In this document: piece after piece, positions 1 through 11,541 of the stretch
Position numbering within the stretch: the stretch's first letter is position 1
Layout: each line of letters starts with the position of its first letter
Assembly (NCBI GenBank): GCA_033060915.1
Contig: CM065392.1
Location: 12,098,501-12,162,500, forward strand
Reading direction: 5' to 3'
DNA from: Euryodendron excelsum
Taxonomy: Eukaryota; Streptophyta; Magnoliopsida; Ericales; Pentaphylacaceae
Length of the DNA: 64,000 nt
Notes under the pieces: generated by a model
Seen by the model: only the letters and a program-made list of their open reading frames with translations
Database searches by the model: none
Told to the model about the DNA's origin: nothing
Program-made: the position numbers and the translations under genes

Positions 1-1193
1 CAAAGTGGACTTTAATAAGGTTGTAATGTAGGCTATGGCCTGGGGTTTAACAAGAAAAGGTAAAGGCTCAAACCTACAACTTCTATTGGACTTCTTTCTC
101 ACCTAGGATCACCTTTGAACTTTCCTTCTTGCCTTTACTATATATTTCTCGGGATGAAGATGACTCTTTTCTTTTTTTTTCGGCCTTTTTATATGCTTTT
201 TCAAGATGAACATGACTCTTTTCGCTTTCGACCCTTCTATATGTTTCAAGGTGGCACAAACATGACTTTCTTTGAGCCTTTTCTCAAATATATATATATA
301 TATATATTGGCCTTTTGCCCCTTGGCTACTCTTTCCTTTTGCTTTTCTCTTTTTCTTTTCTTCCATTCTTTTTGCTTTTTTTTTTTTTTATGAGATGAAT
401 ATTGCTATATCTTCTTTCTCTCAGATCCTTTCCTTAGCATTTTAATTTAACCCATTATGGGCGGTGATCCATAGGTTGGGGTTTTTTTCTTAAAAAGGAA
501 AGTAACCAGCTCAAAGGGTTTGACAATGGCTGCTTTGGACTGTATAGGAGATGAAATGAGGGCCTCTTCACTTTGATCTAGATTACTTGATCCATAGAGC
601 CTTCAACGCTACCTCGGCTTGATGGGGATCATTCCTTATGGAGTTCTTAGTTATCTGTCTGCTCCAGTGTGGGGGGATGGTGTTGGATCAAGGTTGACAA
701 GAAGTCTTCGCTGTCTGCAAGGCACTAGTGGGCTAAACAAAGGGAATGTAAACATTTTTTTATATATGGGAAAATGAAAAATGACTCCTCTTCATCTTGA
801 TAGTCTGGCCACACATCGCTTAGCCTCGGTGTCTTACAAGTTTTGTTTTTGGGGTAGTTTCCTCACTCACCTTCATTCACTCTCTTTTTAGAAAGCTGAT
901 CAATCAGTGAGTGACTAACTCATACTATCATGCCCTTCAAGTCAGGTTCTCCATTAAGATAGATCGTGCCCCTTGTGTAGGAAACATTCATACTTCACAA
1001 GAGAAATCTAAGATAACAGCAATGAATGAAAAGACTATCATTTTATTTTTATTTATTTATTTTTTAACGAAAGGCATAGAGTTCTTTAAGCTGTATGAAA
1101 ATGTAAACATCAATTTAAAGACGTGAAATAAAAGGGATGGAAAGAAAGTGGGTGAAAACACCCCTCCCTTGTACGCTTTGACGGGACTTCTTT
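1..1193. other. Non-coding, probably retroelement-derived flank
   Basis: No convincing coding region. The stretch has a T-rich tract (about 110-390), a short TA microsatellite (about 286-307) and A+T-rich sequence. It lies where the protease/pol part of the gypsy element would be expected on the minus strand, but I could not recognise an aspartic protease or reverse transcriptase motif, so the internal region is probably deleted or strongly decayed here. Confidence 0.35.
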
Positions 1194-3210
1194 TTAGCAT
1201 GATTTTGGAACGATGCCCACATCTTCAACACTCCATTCATAGTCGCGGCTTCCAGCCAAGGCAAGGTAGGCGAAAGCTTCTTCTAGAACTCCGGGCATGT
1301 TGGCAGTGATGGTGCAGTTGTCTGCTTCATTAACCTTCTTGATGTCCTTAGCGGCAGACTTTTCCGTAAATAGAATGGCTAACTCGCCTCCCTCTAACAC
1401 GAATGGCTTTGTTGGTGCCTTTGTCCCTTGTAGCTTCTAGCCCATATGTTCATAGTCGCACTCAGTCACAGGCTAAGGGTTCTTCAGCAAGTGTCGTTCA
1501 GTCACGACATACTTCAGGTGTAGAAAATTAGCACTCCATCCATCAACAACCATGTTTTCAGCAAGATCCTCTTTCGGAAGCATTGGCTCCTCAATTGGCC
1601 AGTCAGAAGAATTAGACACCTCATTAGGGTTATAGAGATAGATCGGGCACAATGGGAGATCTTCTTTCCAGTTATTCTCTTCATTAGCCTCCCAATCCTC
1701 TTCATACTCCTCAGCTGTGGTCTCATTTAATTCTCCCTCGTCTTCTATTTCTACTAGTATCACATTGACTGTGTGGTCCGGCAGAGGGTTGGTGGTCACA
1801 TTGGGGGTTGGAGTAGGGTTCACCAGTTGCAGATCAATGGTCTTGTTGTCGATTAAGTCTTGGATTTTGTGTTTAAGGGAGAAGCAACTTTCAGTGTCAT
1901 ACCCTTGGCCGCCCGAATGGTACTCGCAGGTGAGGGCGCCGTTAAATTTAGGGGGTAAGGGACTTGGCAATGGACAGGCCAGAATGGGTTTTAGGATGTT
2001 GTTCTTTAGAAGGTTATGATAAGCTTCAGTTTAGGTGCAGGCTAAGGCATCAAAGTTATGAAAGCGTCGGGCAGGCCTATTGAAATTAGGTCATACCCCT
2101 AGTAGAGCCAATGTTGGGTGCTTGGGCAGGCATGCTTAGAGTGGGCATAGGTACGATAGGATGAGACTGAAATGGGGGATGGTATCGGGGTGGTTGAACA
2201 GGTAAGATAGCAGACACCTCGTTTTCTTTCTTGATTACTCCAATTGTAGTGGCCACTTTCTTAGCTATTTTGGTCGAGCTTTCTCCGATTTTTGCGTAGG
2301 GATCAGTAATCATCCCCGTCTTAAAATTGTTTCTTCTCATTTCCACTTACATGATGAGCTCATAGAAACTCTTCCCCACGCTAGTGAAAAGCTTCTCGTA
2401 GTATATGCCTTGGAAAGTGTGCACAAACAATTGCACATACTCATTTTCTTCTAGTGGGGGATTGACTTGTGCAGCGACTTCCCTCCATCTCAGGGCATAG
2501 CCCTTGAAGCTTTCTTTCTCACCTTCACTCATCGTCATCAAGGACCATCGATCGAAGGTGAGGTCGATGTTGTGACGGTATTGGGCTTTGAACGCATTGA
2601 CCAGCTCAATCCAAGTTGTAATCTTCCTTAGGTCTAGACAGGTAAACCATTGTAGAGCAGACCCAATGAGACTGTGTTGGAACAACTGCATGAGGAGTTT
2701 CAAATCATTACCATAACCACTAAGTGCCCCAGCATACAGGCGAAGATGAGCAATAGGGTTACCAATGCCATCATACTTTTGAAAGTCAGGCATTTTGAAT
2801 TTAGCAAGTCTTGGATGGTCCAAGAAGAAACACAACTCATTATAGGAAGTAAACCCATAAGCGTCATAGCCGTGGAGACTTCACAATAAATCTTCTAGCC
2901 CTTAGATTTTCAAATTGAGAGGGTCTAGGGGAGTTCTTTTCATAGCGAGCGAGAGCAGTGTAGTTTCTCCTTCCTCAGTATTAGCGCCCTTGGCATCTTC
3001 CTTGATTTTTCCAGCATCATCAAATTGCAGCACAATCCTTGGGTTAGCAGGTTCAAGGTCTTTGGAAGAAGTCATGGACAACGATAGGATTGCAACAGCA
3101 TCTTTCGTGGCCATGGTTTGAATGAGCTTAAACATTTCACCAATCTTGGTCCTCATTTCATTGACCTCCCCTCAAGAAACTGGGGATGATTCTTTAGGGT
3201 TGGCAGCCAT
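1194..3210 (-). pseudogene. gag: Broken gypsy gag gene
   Basis: Retrotransposon capsid gene. The likely ATG is at 3208-3210 (protein begins MAANPKESSP). In-frame stops at 3172-3174 and about 2902 interrupt the N-terminal part. The capsid core (about 2835-2347) includes FKMPDFQKYDG, ALQWF and the RWREVAAQV region of plant Retrotrans_gag proteins. A frameshift near 2080 leads into another frame holding LPPKFNGALTCEYHSGGQG and a following C-F-S-L-K-H-K-I-Q-D-L-I-D stretch. This matches the zinc-knuckle-like end of Tat-type gag, although the usual GH is GY here. The reading continues with a stop near 1473 to about 1194. Several segments lack their own ATG, so they are pieces of one decayed frame, not separate genes. 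Confidence 0.8.
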
Positions 3211-4690
3211 AAGTGATGCTCTTTGCCGGGTGATAATGGGGTCTCCAGGTAAATGTTGACCTTTCTTTAGAGCAATGTTGACTCGCTATGGTGTGATCTC
3301 TGTGAATGAAAAAGAAAGAAGCAAAAAAACAAGAACACTAATCGTAAGTTAGTTTTTGGTTTTTAGAGAGCTCTACGCAATGCATGCCCTAGGGTGTCCC
3401 TATTTGAGTGGGAGGCTAAATATGATGGCTTTGGCTCACTTTCAGAGATAGGAGTTTTGCCCCTGTATGCAGATACTTTACCATCAAATGGGAGCCAAAA
3501 ATTAAAAGAATACATGAAACTTTGAATTTAGAATACAAGAAGAAACAGAGTACACTTTAATAGGGGAAAGGGAAAACATTTTTCTTTAGACTTCCACCTA
3601 TCTAATTTTACACATGAAATCCTAAACTACTCTTGAGTCTTCGGATTCGTCTTCTTTGGAATTGATGTCAAGGAGGTCGTTGAGAGACCTTATTGATTGA
3701 TTGCCCCTTGTCTTCTTGGCAATCCTATCTCCGTCAGAATAGAGGGATTGGGGTCCTCTTATAGAATGACTTGAAATGCATGCCATGAATCCTTAGGGTT
3801 ACATGGGAACCCTTAGGGTTTGGGTAGGTTTAATGCAATGGAGAGTAACCTTGGTGTCACTCTCGATGGGTTGATCATTTGCATGAGAATGCAATGACTT
3901 GAATTACTTCAGAACTCTTGTCTTAAGATGGAATATTATATGCATAAATATGGATGCAAAGAGTATAAGGAAAGAAAATGCAATTGAAATAAATATGCAT
4001 GCATGAACAGTTAGACAAGTATTATAACAGTAAGAGTACAGTCATTGTAACAACAGGAATAAACAAATATAGAGGAAAGTAAAAGAAGTCACCCTTTCCT
4101 CCATAATTTTGAAAACGGTGTGCGTGTCTTAAATCCAGTAGAGGTTCAGCTATGCATGGTGTCTATATGAGCACGAGGTCGAGAGTTTACTAATGCATCC
4201 TAAAAAGGCTCGGTTCCCAGATATTCAAACCTAGGCCCACTGCCCGATGTGGTGCCATGATCGGTTGGTGATTCGAGCGGGAGAATCATCAAGAGGCCAT
4301 AGGCAAAGAAACTGAGAATACAAATATGCAAATGCTTGTGCACGTGTAGTGTGTGTGTGAAATTTTAAAAAGTAGAGAAAAGAGCCCAACAACTCCCATC
4401 CATCATGTCCATTCCATTCATTCATACATGGCGGTTAATATAACAGGAAATAAATATGAACAAAGGTTCACCTACAAAAATATATATGCAAAAGTCAGTA
4501 CTTTGAATGACAAACATGATGCAAGATTGAAATATTGAATGTAATTGAATGCAAGCAATGTCCTGTTTTTGAAAATAATTTGGAAAAACTTGATTTTGAA
4601 ATTTTTTTAAAGTGGATAGAATTGGACAAATTATTCAAAGACTCCAAATGGGTGAGGGTAAAGAGACATGATATTAGCCTAGCCCTCTAA
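3211..4690 (-). other. Leader between the 5' LTR and gag of the gypsy element
   Basis: About 1.5 kb with no credible coding region, lying between the primer-binding-site-like sequence and the gag start on the minus strand. Long untranslated leaders are usual in large plant gypsy elements. Nothing else identifiable was seen. Confidence 0.5.
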
Positions 4691-4708
4691 GTGTCCCTAG
4701 TGGAGTCA
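4691..4708 (-). other. Primer-binding-site-like sequence of the gypsy element
   Basis: Reading the minus strand from the LTR end at 4714, five bases are followed by TGACTCCACTAGGGACAC. A TGGCGACTCC...GGGGAC-type sequence at this place is typical of Tat/Ogre elements, which prime reverse transcription from a tRNA 3' end. I cannot confirm the tRNA. It supports reading 4714 as the inner end of a 5' LTR instead of a solo LTR. Confidence 0.5.
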
Positions 4709-4713
4709 CTAGT

Positions 4714-5459
4714 TGTCGCACTCTGATTTTTCACACCCAAAAAAGAAAAGTGAGAAAAACACAGTACTCTCTCGTTAGAACTCAACCTTCTAAAAGGACG
4801 AGTACAACTAGGTTTGAATTGAAAATTTGATTTTGAACAAGGACTTTTGGAAAACAATTTGGAGTGGCCACCTAACTTAGTTAAGGTGAGTTAGGTCACC
4901 AAAAACTAAGCACAATCCGAAGATTACACTTAGGGTTTTTGAAAAGATCTCAAAAACTTCCTCAATAAAGGGATTTTAAGAAAACGGGTTGTTTAGCAGT
5001 CTTTGAAAATATTTAAGCCCTTTTTGAAAATGACTCCATTTGGTCTTTGAAAACAGTGATTGTGGGTTCGAAGGTTCGTTACATGCAGAGATGACGCACT
5101 AAGTCATCACCCTACCTCGCCCTTGCGGTACCTACATATCTATTCACCCTAGGTTCACTCATTCAAAATCTTTTATTAATATATGTCCAATACTATCCAC
5201 TTTAGAAAAGAAGTTGACATGATGCATGATATGCAAGTGTAAGAAAAGACTTTGATTTTGAAAGTGAATTTGAAAAGTAGATTTGATTTTGAAAATAGAT
5301 TTGAAAAGACTTGATTTGACTTTGAAAATAGATTTAAAAAGACTTGATTTTGAAATAACATTTTAGAAAATATAGATTTGATTTTCGAAAGAGAGTTCTA
5401 GAAATTGGAAATAAGGATTTGAAAATAGATTTTGGAATTAGAAACTTGAAATAGATTAA
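4714..5459 (-). mobile_element. LTR copy A, 3' end portion (5' LTR of the gypsy element)
   Basis: The minus-strand 3' end of the long LTR family, edge TGTCGCACTC at 4714. It shares with copies B and E the block CTCTCGTTAGAACTC (about 4770) and the following stretch mentioning the conserved ACTTAGGGTTTTTG (about 4930). It stops at 5459 where solo LTR B is inserted and resumes at 10233. Confidence 0.8.
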
Positions 5460-8400
5460 TGTCGCGCCGAGATTTTTTGCACTCGAGGAATACTCACACA
5501 AGCAGAAAAAATATTGTACTCTCTCGTTAGAACTCACCCTCCTAGAAGAATGAGTGCGACTATGTTTCAATTGAAAATAGATTTGAATAAAGGGCTTTTG
5601 GAGAAAGATTCGGAGTCACCATCTAACTTGATCAAGGTGATTTAGGTCACCTAAAAACTAAGCATAATCCGAAAACTACACTTAGGGTTTTTGGAAAACG
5701 ATTTTGAAAATACCACCACAAGAGAGAGTTTTTAAGAAAAACAGGTTGTTTGGCAACCTTTAGAAAACATTTAGCCCTTTTTGAAAAATAACTCCATTTT
5801 GGTCCTTCAAAAACAGTGATCCTAGGTTCGGAGGTTGGTTACGTGTAGGGAAGACGCACTAAGCCATCACCCTACCCCGCCCTTTTGGTACCTACATGTC
5901 AATCTACCCTAGATTCACATATGAGAGTCTTCAACTAACTATAGTTCAATCCTATCGACTTTGAAAATGAATGTTTGAAAAGAAACTAACATGATGCATG
6001 ATATGCAAGTGCAATAAAAGAAAATTGATTTGGAAATAGATTTGAAAAGAAGAATTTGATTTGATTTGACTTGATTTGAAAAGAAAGAGATAGAAGATTG
6101 AATTTGGAAACATGATTTTGGAAATTGAAATTGAATATTGAAAATAGAAATTTGAAGTTGGAGATTTGAAAATAGATTGGGGATTTGAAAAGATTGTGGA
6201 ATTTGAGATTTAGAAAATATGGAGGAATTTGAAATTTGAAAGAAGTTGTGACCGCACCCATGAGGGTTGCCGACGTATCCTTTTGGAGGAATCAGGTCAA
6301 TCGTAGTTCGGACAAGAGTCCGATTGAGAATAGAAGAGTTGATTGTAAGAAAGAGATTGAATTGAAAATTGGATTGGAAAATTGAGAGATTGAACTTAGA
6401 ATAGAAGATTGAAAATTGGAATTTAGAATTCTGGAATTGAAAAGATTGGATTTTGATTTGAAAAGATAGAACTTGGAAGAAATATTTAGACTTGTTTTGG
6501 AAAGATGGAGGTTTAGGAAACCTAGACTTAGGAAAGAGACTTAGGAAAGATTAGATTTAGGAAATGTTTAAATTAAGAAAGGTCCGATTTAGGAAAGTTT
6601 TCAAATTAGGAAAGTTTTTGAATTAGGAAAGTTTCGAAATTAGGAAAGTTTTGAATTAAGAATGTTTTAACTTAGGAAAGTTTTGAATTTAAGAGAGTTT
6701 CAACTTGGGAAAGTTTTAGGTTTAGGAAAGTTTTGAAATTAGAAAGTTTGGTTTTAAAAAAAAGTTTTGAAATGAGGAAGTTTTGAAAGTCGGAAAGTTT
6801 AGAATTTAGAAAGTTTTAGATTTAGAAAGTTTTAGGGTTTTAGAAAATCTTAAGATTAGGAAAGTTTTGAAAACTTAGATTTGGAAAATTAAGATTTGGA
6901 AAGAGGTAGAATTAAGAAAGGGTTGAATTAGGAAAGATTTGAAAGTTGAGTTTTAAAAATGTAGGAAAGATTTTTATGTTCAAGTTTTGGAAACTTAAGA
7001 TTTAGGAAAGTGGAAGTTTAGAAAGGATTTGAATTAGGAAAAAGTTGGATTAGAAAGGGATTGGATTTGGTTTCTAAAAGAAAAGGTTTGATTTCGTTTC
7101 CAAAAATGGAGAATTGGATTTGGTTTCCTAAACGGGAATATTTGATTTGATTTCCTAAAAGGAAGATAGGATTTGGCAAGGATTTGGAAAGGGAGATTCT
7201 AGAAACCCTAGATTTGAAAGTGTAGAATTTTAACGTAGAAAAGAGGTTTTGGAAAATGTGTATAGTTTGGATATAGAAAACAAGAGGTTTTGGAAGCCTA
7301 GGTTTAGGGGCAAAGTTTGAAAACCACGTTTTTAGAAAGAAAATTAGGGTTTCCTAATTGTGAGTTCTAGGGTTTGATTTGGGCTCTAAAGAAAGAGTTT
7401 TTTTTGGAAAGTGCGTTTTTGGAAACGAAGATTTTTAGAAGGGAAATCCTAGAGAGGAGTTTCTAGAAGGAAGATTTTGGAAAGAGAGTTTTTGGAAAGA
7501 TTTTTGGAGAGAGTTTTTCTAGGAAAGCGATCTAGGGAACGTTTTTGGAAAGTGGACTTTGAAGAAAGCGTTCTAGAAAGGAGTTGAAAAAGGGAGTTTT
7601 GAAAAAAAAAATAGATTTTTGGAAAGAGTTTTTAGAAAACAATTTTGGAAATGAGAGTTTTTGGTAAACATGTTGAAAAAGAGATTTTTAGGAAGAGGGA
7701 CCTTTGAAAAAGGATTTTTTTAGAAAGTATAAAAACATCTTACTTTCCTAAAGCAATTCTAACCATAAGAGGGTTAGAACCACTTTAGGAAAGCGGTTTT
7801 GAAAACAATAAGATTTGAAAATATGAACCATATTGGTCACTTTGAATGTAACACTTTCCTAAAGCAACCCTAGCCATGAAAAAGCTAGAATCACCCTAGG
7901 ATTGTGACTTTGAAAACATGTTTTGAAAAAGAGATTTTGATGCAATTTTGAAAACAAGTTTGAAAACGAGTTTAAAAACGAGTTTAAAAACAACTTTGGG
8001 AAGATGCAAGACTATGATATGCACAATGCAATTTTGGGGTCGTGAACATACAAGGCTAAGGCTTCACCACATAATCAAGGGGGCCGGACCCATATGGTCT
8101 CTGGTTAGACTAGAAGAAAGCCCCCGACACGGTGACTCTCCAATAGCCCAATCCTACACATGGACCGGGAATCCCCTTATTTCAAGCATGCAAAGAAAGG
8201 GGGGGAAAGAGATGGGGGATTAAAATAGAGAAAACCCAAGTGGGTTAGGAAAGAGAAGAGAGAGGGGGAAGTGCGGAAATTTAAATAAGGAGCCTACCGT
8301 ATGTCTTGTTTATTTTGCGCGCCTTGCTTGTCTTCGATCTTCGTCTTGATCTTCGTCTTCAATCTTCAAACTTCATATTGCAGCTCTTCAAGTCTTCAAA

Positions 8401-8594
8401 GAAGGGTTGAAGGTTAGTGTATGAGTGTATGGGGGTGTGTATGAGTGTATAGGAGGCTAGGGTTTAATGTATGGTGGCTAGGGTTTGGAAAACCTAGGGA
8501 AGCTAGGGTTTAGGAGGTGCTTGAGCTCTGTATATCGAATTATATGATTTTTAGACTGAGTTTTCGGATCCTTTTCACGTTGGAGGAGGCTCTG

Positions 8595-8602
8595 TATTTA
8601 TA
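8595..8602 (-). promoter_or_regulatory. TATA box of LTR B
   Basis: TATAAATA on the minus strand in context CTCTATAAATACAGAGCCTCC. The same CTATAAATA context recurs at the same relative place in LTR copies C, D and E, which supports it as the retrotransposon promoter. The transcript start would lie about 30 bp further on (about 8565). Confidence 0.65.
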
Positions 8603-9672
8603 GAGGTTGGACAAACCTAACGCCTGTTGCAGTGGCGCTAGGGCAAAATTGCTCTTGGCGCCACTAGGAGTGGCGCCAAGCCAATTCCTGGCTTGACGCC
8701 ACTACTAATGGCGCCAGCTAGTTAGGAAACTTTATAAGTCGGCAAGTAACGTATCTTTGACTAGATTTAGGCGCATGTACTAGTGACTACCATGCAATTT
8801 TTAGCCTGGCTTCACTAGGAGTGACTCTGGAAAGTCCAAGAATGATTTGAAGGAGCCGGGAATGACCCAAAAGGCCAGAAAGGAGCAGAAACACTTAAAA
8901 TAGTGTCCTAGAGGCATTTGACTTAAGAAATGAGGATACGATGGGTCGGAAAGGTTGACTAGGCCTTTAGGGGCAAAACGGTCAATCGGACTAGGAAACA
9001 ACCAGGACAAACTCAGACTGTCCTGGAAGAAGACTTGGGATCTGGAAACATTATTCAAAATATTTTCAGAGGCTACCGTTTTGATTCCCAGAGCCGACGT
9101 GGTCGGAAAAGGAGACCGGCTCACCAGGGGCAAAATGGTCATTTTGTACTAGGTTTGCCGGAACTGACTTGGAATGATCTGGAAAGATAAGGAAAGGTTG
9201 AGAATACTATAAAAAGCAATCTTAAGAGATTACCGGTTTGATACCCAGAGCCGGTGTGGTCAGAAAAGGTGACTGGCCTACTAGGGGCAAAACGGTCATT
9301 TTGTATCGGGTTAGCCGGAACTGACTCAGAATGATTCAGAAAGGTAGAGGAGGATTGAGAATACTATAAAAAGTATCCTCGAGAGGTTACCGGTTTGATA
9401 CCCAGAGCCGGTGTGGTTCCCGGGGCGTTCGGATGCCTAGGGGCAAAATGGTCATCTTAACCGAAAAGTCTCGGAAAAGGTCCAAAGGGCAATTTGGTCA
9501 TTTTTCACCAAAGTGGGCTAACAGACACTGGTGTTGACCTGGGTTTTGAGTGTTTTCGTCACTCTAACGGCGGTCGTCGTGACACAGGGGTTTGTTAGCA
9601 ATTCCCTATATCAACCTATTTGTGAGTATTTTCGCTACTCTAACGGTTTTGTGAGTAGTTTTGCTACTCAGA

Positions 9673-10045
9673 CCGTCTCGAGGAATAAATTGTCTCGAAA
9701 GAGGGATTGGAAAGAGGTCTTACCGCCTTCAAAAAGACGTGCCTAGATTGGAACCGTCTCGAGGAATAAACTGTCTCGAGAGTGGGATTGGAAAGGGGAC
9801 TTACCGTCTTCGAAAAGACGTGCCTGGATTCGAACCGTCTCGAGGAATAAACTGTCTCGAGAGAGGGATTAGAAAGGGGACTTACCATTTCCGAAAAGAC
9901 GTGCCTGGTTGGAACCGTCTCAAGGAATAAACTGTCTCGAGAGAGGGATTGGAAAGGGGACTTACCGTCTTCGAAAAGACGTGCCTGAATTAGAACCGTC
10001 TCAAGGAATAAACTATCTCGAGAGAGGGATTAGAGTTGGAAAGGA
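9673..10045. repeat. 80-81 bp tandem repeat, about 4.5 copies, in the U3 of LTR B
   Basis: Units begin CCGTCTC(G/A)AGGAATAAA at 9673, 9754, 9835, 9915 and 9996, a spacing of 81, 81, 80 and 81 bp; the last unit is partial. Each unit contains CTGTCTCGAGAG and a GAAAAGACGTGCCTG block. Open frames through the array encode only repeated peptide and are not genes. The array is upstream of the TATA box, at the start of the LTR. Confidence 0.85.
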
Positions 10046-10232
10046 AAGGACAATGCCCCTAACGGCATTTTGGTCATTTTGCCTCTATTTGGGCCTGGTG
10101 GGCCCGCGAAGCGATGGACAAACAGGATTTGGACTTGAAAAATTGATTTCGATTGGAATACGTCCACAATGACTTGAAAACAAGTCTGGACGAAGTGTAG
10201 ACTGCCGAGCGGTTAAAAATGGAGTGCTTACA

Positions 10233-10862
10233 ATTAAGGAATTGAAAACTTAAAAAAAGTTATGACCGCACCCATAAGGGTTGCCTACGTATCCCTATTT
10301 TGGGAATCAGGTCAGTCGTAGTTCTAACAAGACTCCGATTGAAAATAGAAGGTTGGATTTGAAAGTGTTTTGACTTGAACTTTGATTTGGAAGATTTGAA
10401 ATTGAACTTTAATTTGAAATCGAACTATGATTTGAAATTGGACTTAAATTTGAAATAAACCTTAGAATTGACTTTGATTTGAAATAGAACTTGAAGATTT
10501 GAAATTGATTTTGATTTGAAAGATTGAACTTGGATTTGATTTGGAAAGATTGAGATTTTGACTTAGATTGAAATTGAAAAACCATCTTGGCTTGGAAAGG
10601 AGTTTAAAAGAGGATTGAAACTTCCTAACTTTAGGGTTAGGGTTAAATTATGGTTTAGACCTCCTAGGGTTTAGGTAACCTAAGTTTGGAACATGTAGTT
10701 GAATTTAGAAAGGATTTGATTTAGATTTCAAAAGTTTGATTTTAGAAAGTTGGATTTAGAAAATGTTCGAATTAGGAAAGGTTCAAATTAGGAAATATTC
10801 AAATTAGAAAAGTTGGATTTTAAGAAAGATTTTGAAAAGAAGTTTGACTTGATTTGAAAAAC
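10233..10862 (-). mobile_element. LTR copy A, remaining portion
   Basis: Continuation of LTR A beyond the B insertion, starting with the second ATTAA and the GACCGCACCCATAAGGG block. About 630 bp of purine-rich LTR follow, then the sequence changes abruptly to copia-derived DNA near 10863. With 4714-5459 this gives about 1.4 kb of an LTR that is about 5 kb in other copies; the U3 and TATA box are lost. Confidence 0.7.
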
Positions 10863-10863
10863 T

Positions 10864-11533
10864 CGACTTCATGTATGCTATGCTTTGTACTAGACCGGAT
10901 ATCTGTTTTGTTATTGGCATGGTCTACAGGTATTAGTCAAATCCAGGAAATGTGCACTGGATTGTTGTAAAGCATATTCTTAATTACCTAAAAAGAACTA
11001 AGGATTATGTGGTTATATGTGGTGGGAGTGATAACCTAGTGCCATTTGGATATTTTGATTCTGATTTTTAATCAAATAAGGACTCCAAAAAGTTCACGTC
11101 GGGATACGTGTTTACCCTAGGTGGTGGAGCCATAAGTTGGAGGAGCATGAAGTAGTCTTGTATTATTGATTCCATCATGGAAGCTGAGTACATAGCAGCT
11201 TCGAAAGCAGCTAAGGTGGCAATTGGGCTTCATCAATTTCTCTTGGAACTTGGAGTGGTACCACTGGCTAAAAGCCCTATTGTACTTTGTTGTGACAATA
11301 ATGCTACAATAGCTCAATCTAAGGACCCAAGAGACCATCAGAATGGGAAGCGTATTGACCGAAAGTATCACCTTATCAGTGAGATAGCTCAAATAGGAGA
11401 TATAGTAATGACCAAGATTGCATCAGCAGAGAACCTTGCAAATTCTTTCACGAAATCATTGACTGTTAAAATTTTTAATTCTCATATAGACGGCATAGGA
11501 CTTAGGTGTGATAAGTCATGGCCTTCGGGCTAG
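10864..11533 (+). pseudogene. Ty1/copia RT end and RNase H fragment
   Basis: Conceptual translation begins in the end of reverse transcriptase (YAMLCTRPDICFVIGMV), then runs through the copia RNase H region: HWIVVKHILNYLKRTKDY, FTSGYVFTLGGGAISW, SIMEAEYIAASKAAK (11163-11216), DNNATIAQSKDPRDH and RKYHLISEI. It ends at a TAG after SWPSG near 11533. The part before 11177 contains several stops, so it cannot be expressed. The upstream gag, protease, integrase and most of RT are absent, because sequence left of 10863 is LTR A. Confidence 0.85.
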
Positions 11534-11541
11534 TGGAAGAT

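Larger units (their letters stand above)
5460..10232 (-). mobile_element. Solo LTR copy B nested in LTR A
   Basis: A 4773-bp minus-strand LTR with edges TGTCGCGCC (5460) and its TGTAAGCACT start (complement at 10223-10232). It is flanked by a perfect 5-bp target-site duplication ATTAA at 5455-5459 and 10233-10237. Joining the flanks restores LTR A: the motif ATGACCGCACCCAT-like block lies about 780-790 bp from the LTR end in both A and B. It contains no internal coding region, so it arose by recombination between two LTRs of a full element. Most of 5460-8000 is a purine-rich, low-complexity run of degenerate GGAAAGTTTTGAA-type units. Confidence 0.9.
1..10862 (-). mobile_element. Decayed Ty3/gypsy retrotransposon, Tat/Ogre-like, running off the left edge
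   Basis: Read on the minus strand, a long LTR (4714-5459 plus 10233-about 10862, split by a younger solo LTR) is followed by a primer-binding-site-like sequence (4691-4708), a leader of about 1.5 kb and a broken gag gene (3210 to 1194). Protease, reverse transcriptase and integrase are not recognisable before the window edge. The large LTR, the gag type and the binding-site sequence resemble the Tat/Ogre branch of gypsy elements; that lineage is inference. The upstream end of the LTR is missing at about 10862, where copia-derived sequence begins, so the element was truncated by deletion or rearrangement. Confidence 0.7.

Noticed and set aside
8801..9142. Open frame of 113 codons on the minus strand in LTR B
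   Set aside because: Lies in U3 of a solo LTR, has no recognisable domain, and is not shared with copies C-E.
9673..10045. CRISPR-like spaced repeats
   Set aside because: The units are contiguous tandem copies with no variable spacers, in a plant LTR. The GTCGAC array at 51336 was rejected on the same ground.
9661..10172. Open frames of about 87-89 codons with repeated peptide
   Set aside because: They are translations of the 80-81 bp tandem array in LTR B; repeat units divisible by three keep frames open without coding.
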